From: Candidatus Komeilibacteria bacterium S5_K13
GTDB taxonomy: Bacteria > Patescibacteriota > Patescibacteriia > UBA1558 > S5-K13
NCBI GenBank assembly: GCA_019248485.1
Contig: JAEHGL010000006.1
Coordinates: 1 to 38,844 of the forward strand
Reading direction: 5' to 3'
Length of the DNA: 38,844 nt
In this document: positions 1-7,930 of the stretch, piece after piece
Layout of the letters: each line of letters starts with the position of its first letter
How positions within the stretch are numbered: the stretch's first letter is position 1
The notes under the pieces: generated by a model
The model's input: the letters and a program-made list of their open reading frames with translations, nothing else
What the model was told of the DNA's origin: nothing
Databases searched by the model: none
Program-made: the position numbers and the translations under genes

Positions 1-832
1 ATTTTTCAATAGTCATATCAGTATTTTTTTGGAATCTTCCAATTATCAGAGCTTTTACTTTGTCAAAATTTGGCTGATGAATCAGTGATTGTAAATTTCT
101 ATCAAATTCTACTCCCATATTATTTCCAGCCATATCATCGTCTTCTACAAAAATAATAGAGCCTGAAATATCTGGCATAAATTCAGTGCCTTGTAATAAA
201 TTAAACGTACACAAATTAGCACCATAAATTATACCCTCGGCAACACCTTCATTTAAAATGATAAAACCGTCATTATTTTCTATTGTTCTATTTTCTTGAT
301 CCCTATACCAAGCATCGTCACTCCATGTTTTTGATGGCTCTACTAAAAATTCAGAATCTTCCATAAGACATTTTTTGAAATATTCTAAATTATATTCAAA
401 CTCTTTTTTCATTCCAAATGTAGAAAAATGCGGACCTGAATAAGTGACCAATCCTGTCTTTGTGGTGATTGCATTTGCAAGTGCTGTAATATCTGAGTAA
501 CCACACAAAATTTTTGGATTGTTTTTTATAAGATCATAATCTAAATATTTCAAAAGTTGATTGGAATTAAATCCACCTATAACACTAAGAATTGCTTTTA
601 CATTTTTATCTATAAATGCGTCATGAATATCGCTTACTCTAGATTCTATTTTTGAAGATAAAAAAATATCAGACTCTTTGCAATTTTTTGAGAAAGTTAC
701 CTCAAAACCCAAGCTCTCAAGTTTTTCTTTTGCAAGCCTAATATTTTCTTCGCTAAGTAGCGACAAACTTCTAGATGGCGCAATAATTCTTATTTCATCT
801 CCTATTTTTAATTTTGGTGGGATTATGTTCAT
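1..832 (-). CDS. LD-carboxypeptidase (peptidase S66, LdcA/MccF-like), 3' end cut by window
   Basis: Peptidase family S66 serine hydrolases cleave the L,D bond of muropeptides during murein recycling (LdcA) or inactivate microcin C-type nucleotide-peptides (MccF). The reading frame stays open from ATG at 832 to the window edge, about 277 residues, starting MNIIPPKLKIGDEIRIIAPS. The nucleophile-elbow motif CGYSDIT places the catalytic Ser at residue 113. The block AEGIIYGANL followed by LLQGTEF and FVEDDD matches the region carrying the family's catalytic Glu. The expected catalytic His should lie past the window edge, so completeness cannot be judged. The first residues fit the family's usual N-terminus, supporting this start. 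No SD precedes it. LdcA and MccF functions cannot be separated from this part alone. Confidence 0.85.
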   Translation of the reverse strand, partial: MNIIPPKLKIGDEIRIIAPSRSLSLLSEENIRLAKEKLESLGFEVTFSKNCKESDIFLSSKIESRVSDIHDAFIDKNVKAILSVIGGFNSNQLLKYLDYDLIKNNPKILCGYSDITALANAITTKTGLVTYSGPHFSTFGMKKEFEYNLEYFKKCLMEDSEFLVEPSKTWSDDAWYRDQENRTIENNDGFIILNEGVAEGIIYGANLCTFNLLQGTEFMPDISGSIIFVEDDDMAGNNMGVEFDRNLQSLIHQPNFDKVKALIIGRFQKNTDMTIEK

Positions 833-877
833 GACTTTATTCTATAAAAATTTATATTAATCTACGGTTTATTGTGT

Positions 878-965
878 TGGCGGAGAGGACAGGATTTGAA
901 CCTGCGATACCTTTCGGTATACCCGCTTTCCAAGCGAGCGCACTAAGCCACTATGCGACCTCTCC
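878..965 (-). tRNA. tRNA-Ser (anticodon GGA)
   Basis: Read on the minus strand, the acceptor arms GGAGAGG and CCTCTCC pair, followed by G and an encoded CCA (878-880). The anticodon stem CTCGC/GCGGG closes loop TTGGAAA, giving anticodon GGA, which reads UCC and UCU. A long variable arm (TACC-GAAA-GGTA) identifies a class II tRNA, as expected for serine. The T arm is CAGG-TTCAAAT-CCTG. The length is 88 nt including CCA. Confidence 0.95.
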
Positions 966-1060
966 AATAACTTTATGTATATTTATATTATCATAGAAAA
1001 CCACATAATTACCACCCCCTATTTAGATATTCTATGCTTATAATATCCGATATTATAAAT

Positions 1061-1089
1061 TTGACACAATACTTATTCTGTGATAATTT
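1061..1089 (+). promoter_or_regulatory. Promoter of radical SAM/Nudix pair
   Basis: TTGACA (1061-1066), 17 bp spacer, TAATTT (1084-1089). Transcription should start near 1096, downstream of the upstream in-frame ATG at 1093. This supports the SD-linked ATG at 1120 as the true start. Confidence 0.7.
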
Positions 1090-1119
1090 AATATGAAATA
1101 CCAAAATCTGGGAGGAATT

Positions 1120-1932
1120 ATGACTGACTATATTTCATTTTCTATTTGTAATATTTGTAATCTGTGTTGCCCATATTGTTATAAAGAAAAAGATGAACAT
1201 ATCTTTAAAATCGAAAATTTAATATACCTGAAAAAACTCAAAGATCTAGGAATTAATGTAATCAATATTTCTGGAGGTGAACCATATTGTAATCCTAATA
1301 TACACAACATTCTTGAGGAATTGTCCGAAAGCTTTTATTTATATTTATCATCCAATGGGCTACTAATTGATAAAAAAGAGCTTGATTATATAAATCAAAA
1401 TCAAAAGATCCGGCTTTTGTCATTACCACTTTACGGAAGCAGAAAATACAATGATTCGATAACCGCTCAAGGTCACTTTGACAAAATCATAAGCATAATT
1501 AAAGCTTATAAAAGCGGGGCCTATGGTTTTTCTTTAAAAATCAATACCGTTGTTACAAAAGACAACCTCCTTGATCTAGAAAGGTTTTATGTAGAATATC
1601 TTCTTGGAAAAGATGTTATATGGAGACTCTTTGAATTACAATTTAAGGGTGACTTCAAACTACGCTCTTCAAGTGTTGATTATGCGAATATGCACATAGA
1701 TGGAAAGATAATAGAAGGGTTCGCACAAAAAATGAATTCACTTTATCGGGATGAGAAGATCTTTGCTGGCACAAAAACAGATCTAAAAAACGTTCTTATG
1801 TTGGAACCAAATTTAGATGTTTGTACAAGTCATCCTGATTATGTAAAGGTTACCAATTTGCTATCTGAGGACTTTGAAGTTGAATTCAAAAAATTACAAG
1901 AAGATAACCACTTAATATGTGGGAAATATTAA
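1120..1932 (+). CDS. Radical SAM domain protein
   Basis: Radical SAM enzymes use a [4Fe-4S] cluster to cleave S-adenosylmethionine and start radical chemistry. The cluster motif CNLCCPYC (CxxxCxxC) lies near the N-terminus and the SAM-contacting motif GGEP follows in NISGGEPYCNP. No SPASM or twitch extension is seen; the protein is about 270 residues. A middle block, LKINTVVTKDN then WRLFELQ, resembles in spacing the KINTVV...N...WKVFQ region of viperins, but it is also loosely like MoaA, so the substrate is unknown. The end has two further Cys (DVCTSHP, LICGKY). ATG at 1120 is chosen over ATG at 1093 because GGGAGG sits just upstream and the promoter places the start of transcription after 1093. 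The gene lies 11 bp before a Nudix gene with which it is surely co-transcribed. Confidence 0.85.
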   Translation: MTDYISFSICNICNLCCPYCYKEKDEHIFKIENLIYLKKLKDLGINVINISGGEPYCNPNIHNILEELSESFYLYLSSNGLLIDKKELDYINQNQKIRLLSLPLYGSRKYNDSITAQGHFDKIISIIKAYKSGAYGFSLKINTVVTKDNLLDLERFYVEYLLGKDVIWRLFELQFKGDFKLRSSSVDYANMHIDGKIIEGFAQKMNSLYRDEKIFAGTKTDLKNVLMLEPNLDVCTSHPDYVKVTNLLSEDFEVEFKKLQEDNHLICGKY

Positions 1933-1943
1933 AGGAGGAATAA

Positions 1944-2603
1944 ATGATAACCATAACGCCACTAAGTATAATTGACAATCCAGATCAAAATCAATGGACT
2001 CTTAAAATTAACGGAAAAACAATAGGAGGTGTTAAATTTTTAAAGCTATATAATCCGAATTTTGGGGAAATTACCTATGGAAAACATCCAAGGGGATATG
2101 ACTGTTGGTTTTTTCATGAAAATGGTGGGGGTGGAGAAATAACAATTCTATATTTTAAAGATAACGATGGATTGTTGTATGTTTCTCTACTAAAAGAAAA
2201 TCGAGTAAATATGGATGGAGAAAACTATTGTGCAATAGGTGGATTCTTTGATCCAACAGATGTAAATAAACACTCTGCTGTATGCCGCGAAACAGAAGAA
2301 GAAACCGGGCTAACAGTCCGATTAGAAGAACTCCCTGGCTTGGTAGTAAATACCAATAGAGCGGTCTTTATAACAAATGCAAAAGAAAACAAAGGCCTTA
2401 GTTGCTACTGCGCTAGCATACCTATTGAAGATGTAGAAAAAGATCCTTTGGATAACAACCTCTACAAATTCAAATCCCGCCTAGAAAATCCTAAGTCTGC
2501 TAATATTAGATTTGTTCCGTGGAATCTATTACAGGAATACACATCTGATGGATTTATGTATATTCTAGGATATAAACTACTAGTAAAACTTAGTGAGGGC
2601 TGA
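1944..2603 (+). CDS. Nudix hydrolase domain protein
   Basis: Nudix enzymes hydrolyse nucleoside diphosphates linked to another moiety. The Nudix helix is visible as RETEEETGL, preceded by the GGFFDPTD loop; the usual GE glutamate position is Asp or Val and the loop is one residue longer than the consensus, so substrate or activity may differ. The 219-residue protein has about 110 residues before the Nudix box, longer than a minimal domain, with a Gly-rich turn (GGGGE). A strong SD (AAAGGAGG) precedes ATG. It is the second gene of a pair with the radical SAM gene and is closed by a hairpin terminator at 2634, so the two probably act on the same nucleotide-type metabolite. That functional link is inference. 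Confidence 0.8.
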   Translation: MITITPLSIIDNPDQNQWTLKINGKTIGGVKFLKLYNPNFGEITYGKHPRGYDCWFFHENGGGGEITILYFKDNDGLLYVSLLKENRVNMDGENYCAIGGFFDPTDVNKHSAVCRETEEETGLTVRLEELPGLVVNTNRAVFITNAKENKGLSCYCASIPIEDVEKDPLDNNLYKFKSRLENPKSANIRFVPWNLLQEYTSDGFMYILGYKLLVKLSEG

Positions 2604-2633
2604 TAAATATTAGCTCCACACAAAAATGATAAT

Positions 2634-2667
2634 AATGACCCCCGTAAATAACGAGGGTCATTTTTTA
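2634..2667 (+). terminator. Rho-independent terminator
   Basis: AATGACCC pairs with GGGTCATT around an inner CGT/ACG stem, followed by a T run. It closes the radical SAM/Nudix unit. Confidence 0.85.
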
Positions 2668-2678
2668 TTTATAAGCTA

Positions 2679-2707
2679 TTGACTTAAAAAATAAATTGCT
2701 CTAACAT
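2679..2707 (+). promoter_or_regulatory. Promoter of the 2738 gene
   Basis: TTGACT (2679-2684), 17 bp spacer, TAACAT (2702-2707), 31 bp before the ATG at 2738. Confidence 0.6.
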
Positions 2708-2737
2708 TTAAATAATATTTAATTTTAGGAGGAAGAA

Positions 2738-3199
2738 ATGAAAAAAACAAAGGAATTTTTGCGAAGAATATTTAATATATTCGCAATCAAAGCTACAATA
2801 TTCTTTGTTAGAATTTTTAGAAAAAAGGTTATGGCTAAATGTGGTCACGAAACATACCTAAAGGATGTCGTGATATATAATGAAATTCCTAAGATAATAA
2901 CAATTGAGATGGAAAAACCATCTTATTGTCATAAATGTCTTCAAAAAATGACAATTAGATGTGCTTGGTGTGGTAACCCTATATTCATAGGAGATAGTAT
3001 CACGATCAACTCACCTCAAGATACATACGTTATTCCAAAATATGCAGTAAAACACAATACATATCCAACCGGCCTTATCGGATGCACCAGAATAAGTTGT
3101 TGCGATATGCTTGGAGAAATGATTGGATTCTGGCTACCACCCGGGAAAGTCGAACTAACACAAGAATATAAAAAAGCTTCAGGGCTTATAAAAAGATAA
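2738..3199 (+). CDS. Unknown Cys-rich (zinc-ribbon-like) protein
   Basis: Not recognised. It has 153 residues and a basic, amphipathic or weakly hydrophobic N-terminus (residues 1-33). A Cys-rich body follows: a CGH motif, then CHKC, CAWC, and later GC, CC. The paired CxxC motifs strongly suggest one or two structural zinc sites. No catalytic motif is visible. An SD (TAGGAGG) lies six bases before ATG. The gene has its own promoter and its own terminator, so it is a stand-alone unit. An internal Met before AKCGH could be an alternative start, but it lacks an SD. Confidence 0.7.
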   Translation: MKKTKEFLRRIFNIFAIKATIFFVRIFRKKVMAKCGHETYLKDVVIYNEIPKIITIEMEKPSYCHKCLQKMTIRCAWCGNPIFIGDSITINSPQDTYVIPKYAVKHNTYPTGLIGCTRISCCDMLGEMIGFWLPPGKVELTQEYKKASGLIKR

Positions 3200-3217
3200 T
3201 CATCCATAATCATAATA

Positions 3218-3242
3218 GGGACTAGAAATAGTCTCTTTTTTT
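3218..3242 (+). terminator. Rho-independent terminator
   Basis: GGGACTA-GAAA-TAGTCTC hairpin with a GAAA tetraloop, followed by a T run. Confidence 0.85.
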
Positions 3243-3269
3243 ATTATTATAAATTTCAAAACAAAATCA

Positions 3270-3298
3270 AAACAAAAAGGAGTCCCATTGGAGACTCC
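3270..3298 (-). terminator. Rho-independent terminator (minus strand)
   Basis: On the minus strand GGAGTC pairs with GACTCC, followed by TTTTTGTTTT. It closes the 65-residue gene at 3330 and faces the plus-strand terminator at 3218. Confidence 0.8.
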
Positions 3299-3329
3299 CT
3301 TAAATTATTGAGCGATGATCATTAAATGA

Positions 3330-3527
3330 TCATTGACAAGAATCATCATCTGTAATTGTATTATCAACCAAATCTGGCCTATGGTTTCTATGTTCTGAGC
3401 CTCCTCTACATCTACCTCTTCCACGGCCACCAAGTGGAGTACCCTTACGATTTGCTGGATGTGGATCAGTAAACTTCTTCTGCTCACCACGAATATCTGG
3501 ATCTTTTGACAATACTTTGTTTGACAT
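3330..3527 (-). CDS. Small Arg/Gly-rich protein, unknown
   Basis: Not recognised. This 65-residue protein has a charged N-terminal half (MSNKVLSKDPDIRGEQKKF), a central Gly/Arg repeat with one Cys (GGRGRGRCRGG), a His/Arg stretch, and an acidic tail ending DDDSCQ. It is real rather than a shadow: GGAGG lies 6 bases before ATG, a promoter sits upstream at 3561-3588, and a terminator follows. RG-rich segments often bind nucleic acid, while a leader-plus-modifiable-core layout also occurs in ribosomally made peptides. Neither can be decided here. The overlapping 91-residue frame on the same strand lacks an SD and is rejected. Confidence 0.65.
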   Translation of the reverse strand: MSNKVLSKDPDIRGEQKKFTDPHPANRKGTPLGGRGRGRCRGGSEHRNHRPDLVDNTITDDDSCQ

Positions 3528-3560
3528 TTGTTACCTCCATGTTCTTTTTTTGTAAAGACA

Positions 3561-3588
3561 ACTTTAGCACAATCTAACAATTAGTCAA
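3561..3588 (-). promoter_or_regulatory. Promoter of the 65-residue gene
   Basis: On the minus strand TTGACT (3588-3583), 16 bp spacer, TAAAGT (3566-3561). It overlaps the 3' end of the upstream 98-residue gene. Confidence 0.55.
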
Positions 3589-3877
3589 TATAGTCACCTC
3601 CCGCGTCATAAATTTGTTTTGCCCTATTATAGTATTCCTCTGTAATTCTAACAGAGTAAGTGCAATGATCACATCTGTGAAAATATATCTTTCCACCACA
3701 ACGAGAATGATATATACCAAACTCGTGGAAACAAATACCGCCACTATGATTACAAGACTTCCTAAGAAGAAAAGTTCCATCTACAAATTCATTACTAAAA
3801 TGAATTTCTTTACCTACGTCTGCTAATATTTCCAACCTATACTGCCTTCTTTTTTCTTCTTCAGATAAAGGCCCCAC
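3581..3877 (-). CDS. Small Cys/His-rich protein, unknown (GTG start)
   Basis: Not recognised. The 98-residue protein starts with GTG, supported by GGAGG six bases upstream. Its charged N-terminal helix (SEEEKRRQYRLEI) is followed by a Cys/His cluster (CNHSGGICFHEFG, then RCGG and CDHC) that looks like a zinc site, and a Tyr-rich C-terminus. It starts 24 bp after the stop of ppsA with no terminator between, so it is probably transcribed with ppsA or from a promoter inside it. The next gene downstream has its own promoter overlapping this gene's stop codon. Confidence 0.65.
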   Translation of the reverse strand: MGPLSEEEKRRQYRLEILADVGKEIHFSNEFVDGTFLLRKSCNHSGGICFHEFGIYHSRCGGKIYFHRCDHCTYSVRITEEYYNRAKQIYDAGGDYID

Positions 3878-3901
3878 AATTCCTCCTTTTTTTATATAAA
3901 A

Positions 3902-6313
3902 TTATTTTTTGTTTTTATTAAGAGCTAAAATCGTCTTTACAACTGAATCTGGCACTAGTGACATACTATCTATTCCTTCTTTGACCAAGAATTTTGCAAA
4001 CTCTGGAAAATCAGATGGTGCTTGTCCACATATTCCAACTTTTCTCTTGTTTTTCTTTGCGATTTTTATGACACTTCTTATAAGAGTTTTTATTGCTTCA
4101 TTTTGTTCATCATATATATGAGAAAGCATTGCTGAGTCACGGTCCACCCCGAGGGTTAATTGCGTTAGGTCATTTGAACCAATAGAAAATCCATCAAAAA
4201 TTTTACAAAACTCGTCGGCCAATATCACATTTGATGGTATCTCACACATTACATAAATCTCTAGTCCGTTTACTCCTCTTTTTAATCCCTCGCTAGTCAT
4301 AATCTTTATAACTTTTTTCCCCTCTTCTATAGTACGGCAGAATGGAATCATAATTTTTACATTATTGAGACCCATTTCTTCTCTTACTTTCTTTAGTGCC
4401 TTGCACTCTAATCTAAAGGCCTTTTCATACTTTGGATCATAATAACGAGATGCACCGCGCCAACCTATCATAGGATTATCCTCTGATGGCTCAAAATATT
4501 TTCCACCCAATAAATTTGCATATTCATTTGATTTGAAATCTGACAAGCGAACTATCACATCCTTTGGATAAAATGCTGCTGCAATACGTGCAATTCCTTC
4601 AGCAAGTTTTTCAATAAAAAACTCAGACTTGCTCCTGTAGTTTATAGTAAGTTTCTTTATTTCATCACGCTCTACTTTGTCTTTTACTTTTTCAAATTCA
4701 AGAAGTGCAAGCGGATGAACTCTAATATAGTTTGAAATAATAAATTCTTCTCTTGCAAGGCCCACTCCATCATTTGGAATCATGCAGTCACGAAATGCTT
4801 GCCTAGGATTTCCTACGTTCATCATTATCTTAACGTTTTTTGGTAATTTCAAATTTTTCAAGCTTATATCTTTTCTTTCAAATGCTACACGACCATCATA
4901 AACAAAACCTTCTTCTCCAAGAGAACAATCAACTGTAATAAGTTGTCCATTTTTCAATTTTGCAGTACCAGTTGTCGTTCCTACAACGCATGGTATTCCA
5001 AGTTCACGAGAGACAATAGCTGCATGACATGTTCTTCCACCAGAATTGGTTACAATAGCTGATGCTTTTTTCATAATAGGCTCCCAATCAGGATCAGTCA
5101 TCTCAGCGACAAGTACTTCTCCACTCTTAAAATTAACTAGCTCTGAAACATTTTTTATTACATGTGCTGGACCTGCGCCAATTTTCTTACCAACTGATTC
5201 ACCTTTCAAAATTATACTCCCTTTTGCTTTTATACTATATTCTGTCAAAACATTTTTATCTTCCCGAGATGTCACTGTCTCTGGACGGGCTTGAACAATA
5301 AATAACTTTTTTGTTTTTCCATCTTTTGCCCACTCCATATCCATAGGCCTCTTATAGTGATTCTCAATTATTACAGCCCATTTTGCAAGTTGAATTATTT
5401 CATCATCTTTTAATACAAATTTTATTCTCTCTTCTATCGGAACATCCACGTTTTGTGTGCTACTTGTTCCTCCAGTTGCATAAATTAATTTTTTTGCTTT
5501 TTCTCCAACATCTTTTCCTATAATAGAATTATATTTTTTCTTTAAGGTTGGCTTGTAAACATGATATTCATCTGGGGTGACAACCCCTTTTACAACATAC
5601 TCTCCTAGTCCATATGCAGCATTTATCACAACAATATCAGGAAAACCAGACTCAGTGTCTACTGAAAACATTACGCCAGATGATGCAAGATCCGACCTTA
5701 CCATTTTCTGGACTACAACAGATAAACCAATTTTCAGATGACCTATTTTTTTATCTGTTCTATATGAAATTGAACGATCTGTAAATAAAGATGCCATACA
5801 CTTTTTTATTGACTCAAGAAGTGCATACTCTCCCGTTATATTTAAATATGATTCCTGCTGACCCGCAAAAGAAGCGTCTGCGGCATCCTCTGCTGTAGCA
5901 CTTGATCTAACTGCAACATCACATCCAAGCTCTGCTGTTTTATAAAATTTTGCTAAATCTTTATATGCCAAAACAATTTCTTTTTTTAAATCTTCTGGAA
6001 ATTCAGATTTTAAAATAAGCTCCCTAATTTTTTTTGCTCTATTTTTTAAATCAATAATTTTATTTGTATCTAATCCTTTTAATATTTCTTGGATTTTATC
6101 TTTTATTCCATTGTGTTTTAGAAAATACCAATAAGCCTCTGCTGAAACAGCGTAACCATTTGGGATTGGAACGCCAGATGATCCCAATTTTTGATACATT
6201 TCTCCAAGAGATGCGTTCTTTCCGCCAACAAGTGGCACATCTTTTATAGTAAGTTCAGAAAACCATAAAACATATTTTTTACTTATTTTGTTTATGAGTT
6301 TTTTTTGTTTCAT
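3902..6313 (-). CDS. ppsA: Phosphoenolpyruvate synthase
   Basis: Converts pyruvate, ATP and water to phosphoenolpyruvate, AMP and phosphate, the gluconeogenic direction of the PEP/pyruvate step. The 803 residues match the usual length. Order: N-terminal ATP-grasp pyruvate-phosphate-dikinase domain with GGKNASLGEM; swivelling phosphohistidine domain with GGRTCHAAIVSRELG, catalytic His at residue 430; C-terminal PEP-binding barrel with GSNDLTQLTLGVDRD and GICGQAPSD carrying the active-site Cys. The GGRTCHAAI form and overall length point to PEP synthase rather than PPDK. No SD is visible before ATG. It lies in the same direction as pyruvate kinase upstream, separated by a palindromic spacer. 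Confidence 0.95.
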   Translation of the reverse strand: MKQKKLINKISKKYVLWFSELTIKDVPLVGGKNASLGEMYQKLGSSGVPIPNGYAVSAEAYWYFLKHNGIKDKIQEILKGLDTNKIIDLKNRAKKIRELILKSEFPEDLKKEIVLAYKDLAKFYKTAELGCDVAVRSSATAEDAADASFAGQQESYLNITGEYALLESIKKCMASLFTDRSISYRTDKKIGHLKIGLSVVVQKMVRSDLASSGVMFSVDTESGFPDIVVINAAYGLGEYVVKGVVTPDEYHVYKPTLKKKYNSIIGKDVGEKAKKLIYATGGTSSTQNVDVPIEERIKFVLKDDEIIQLAKWAVIIENHYKRPMDMEWAKDGKTKKLFIVQARPETVTSREDKNVLTEYSIKAKGSIILKGESVGKKIGAGPAHVIKNVSELVNFKSGEVLVAEMTDPDWEPIMKKASAIVTNSGGRTCHAAIVSRELGIPCVVGTTTGTAKLKNGQLITVDCSLGEEGFVYDGRVAFERKDISLKNLKLPKNVKIMMNVGNPRQAFRDCMIPNDGVGLAREEFIISNYIRVHPLALLEFEKVKDKVERDEIKKLTINYRSKSEFFIEKLAEGIARIAAAFYPKDVIVRLSDFKSNEYANLLGGKYFEPSEDNPMIGWRGASRYYDPKYEKAFRLECKALKKVREEMGLNNVKIMIPFCRTIEEGKKVIKIMTSEGLKRGVNGLEIYVMCEIPSNVILADEFCKIFDGFSIGSNDLTQLTLGVDRDSAMLSHIYDEQNEAIKTLIRSVIKIAKKNKRKVGICGQAPSDFPEFAKFLVKEGIDSMSLVPDSVVKTILALNKNKK

Positions 6314-6360
6314 TTTGTTTAGAAGATTAGTAGGGTTAGTTAGGTTAGGAATACAAATCT

Positions 6361-6495
6361 CTAAATACTAAACCCTTTATTCAAAACCCTTCAGCCGAAG
6401 GCTGATCCCTGCCTACTCATTCGAGTCTGAGCCTGAGGGCTCATCCCTCAGAGTCGAAGACCGGACAGGCAGGCGCCTATGGCGGAAAAAACTAA
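6361..6495. repeat. Compound palindromic element, copy 1 (between pyk and ppsA)
   Basis: Several nested inverted repeats: TCAGCC-GAA-GGCTGA (6391-6405); CCTGCCT (6408) with AGGCAGG (6467); TTCGAGTCTGAG (6420) with CTCAGAGTCGAA (6447), one mismatch; inner GAGCC-TGAG-GGCTC (6429-6442). It ends with CGCCTATGGCGGAAAA just before the pyk stop codon. A shorter relative lies at 14005-14080. Confidence 0.8.
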
Positions 6496-6499
6496 TTAA

Positions 6500-7930
6500 T
6501 TAAATCTTTTGCAATTCTACCAAATTCATATTTTCTTTAAGTCCTACTGGCTGACCCGTAACAATAACTGCTAAATCACCTTTTTTTGCGAGTTTCTTAG
6601 TTTTGATAAATGCCATTACTTTTGACATAAGCTCTTCTATTGTGCGACACTTTGGCATATCATAAGAATAAACCCCCCAGCTGATAGCCAACTGTCTTTT
6701 TATATTATCATCATTTACTAGGGCTATAATAGGGGTTCTTGGACGAAACTTTGAAACCATCCTAGCGCTATATCCTGAGTTTGTAGCAACAACAATTAAT
6801 TTTGCCCTTGTATTTAACACAAGTTCTTTCGCTGATTCAGATATTGCTAGTAATGTTTTTAATTTTTCGCTTGAATCAAGTTCTAGCACATCGTCATATG
6901 GAGAAGCTTCTGTTGTGTTTATAATTCTTGTCATCATCTTAACTGTTTCAAGTGGATATTTTCCAAAAGCAGTTTCCTCAGAAAGCATAACAGCATCTGT
7001 GTGATCTATTACAGCATTCGCAACGTCTGATACTTCAGCTCTTGTTGGTTTTGGATTTTTTACCATTGACTCAAGCATCTGAGTTGCAACAACAACCGGC
7101 TTGCCAGATTCAATACACTGCATTATTAAATCTTTTTGAACTATTGGAACTTTTTCTATCTGAATTTCAACGCCCAAATCTCCACGAGCCACCATTATAC
7201 CGTCAACCTCTTCTATAATACTTTTTATATTTTTCAAAGATTCTGGGGTCTCTATCTTTGCCATTATTTTTACTTTTGAACTCGGTTTATATCTTTTTAT
7301 AGCTCTTTTTAAATCAGTTATATCAGAAGCCTTTTTTACAAATGACAATGCAATCCAATCAACATCGTGCTTTAAGCCAAATTTCAAATCTTCCAAATCT
7401 TTTTTTGTAAGTGCCTTTTCTTTTACATCAACATGAGGAATATTAATTCCCTTATAAGAAAAAACTGTTCCTCCAGACACGACCTGACAAAGAACAGATT
7501 CTTTTAAAATCTTTTTTACTTTGAGCTCAATAAGTCCATCATGAATCATTATTGTAGAATTCTTTTTCACAACTTCATGAATTGGAAAAGATACTGGAAT
7601 AATTTTATTCTCAGATCCTACCAATAATTTGTAGTTTAATATTTTTTCATTAATGAGTGCTACGATTTCATCTCTATTAATTCCTATTCCATCATTTGAT
7701 ATGCCTCCAACCCTAATCTTAGGACCCTGTAAATCTTGCATTATAGCAAGTGGAATATTGAGAGTTTCTCTAACCTTTTTTATATTTTCAATCACCTCTA
7801 AGTGACTTGCGTGTGAATTATGAGAAAAATTTAATCGACATACATTCATTCCAGACTTAGCCATTTCCAAAAGTTTTTCATAACTTGATGAGGATGGTCC
7901 TATCGTTGCTACAATTTTTGTTCTTTTCAT
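6500..7930 (-). CDS. pyk: Pyruvate kinase
   Basis: Transfers phosphate from phosphoenolpyruvate to ADP, giving pyruvate and ATP. The 476-residue length is usual. It begins KRTKIVATIGPSS, has the substrate loop NFSHNSH, the signature IMVARGDLGVEI, the KIETPESL active-site strand, and a C-terminal alpha/beta domain ending with the VTGQPVG region. The ATG overlaps the stop of the small membrane-protein gene upstream by four bases (ATGA), so expression is translationally coupled to it. No canonical terminator follows; the palindromic element at 6361-6495 abuts the stop. Confidence 0.95.
   Translation of the reverse strand: MKRTKIVATIGPSSSSYEKLLEMAKSGMNVCRLNFSHNSHASHLEVIENIKKVRETLNIPLAIMQDLQGPKIRVGGISNDGIGINRDEIVALINEKILNYKLLVGSENKIIPVSFPIHEVVKKNSTIMIHDGLIELKVKKILKESVLCQVVSGGTVFSYKGINIPHVDVKEKALTKKDLEDLKFGLKHDVDWIALSFVKKASDITDLKRAIKRYKPSSKVKIMAKIETPESLKNIKSIIEEVDGIMVARGDLGVEIQIEKVPIVQKDLIMQCIESGKPVVVATQMLESMVKNPKPTRAEVSDVANAVIDHTDAVMLSEETAFGKYPLETVKMMTRIINTTEASPYDDVLELDSSEKLKTLLAISESAKELVLNTRAKLIVVATNSGYSARMVSKFRPRTPIIALVNDDNIKRQLAISWGVYSYDMPKCRTIEELMSKVMAFIKTKKLAKKGDLAVIVTGQPVGLKENMNLVELQKI

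Noticed and set aside
1093-1119. Upstream ATG as start of the radical SAM gene
   Set aside because: It falls at the predicted transcription start and lacks an SD; GGGAGG directly precedes ATG at 1120.
1120-1932. Calling the radical SAM protein a viperin
   Set aside because: The KINTVV...W block is suggestive, but the cluster motif and flanks differ, the neighbour is Nudix rather than a nucleotide kinase, and MoaA-type enzymes share part of the pattern.
3305-3580. A 91-residue minus-strand frame overlapping the 65-residue gene
   Set aside because: It has no SD and its start lies upstream of the expected transcription start; the 65-residue frame has a promoter, SD and terminator that fit it.
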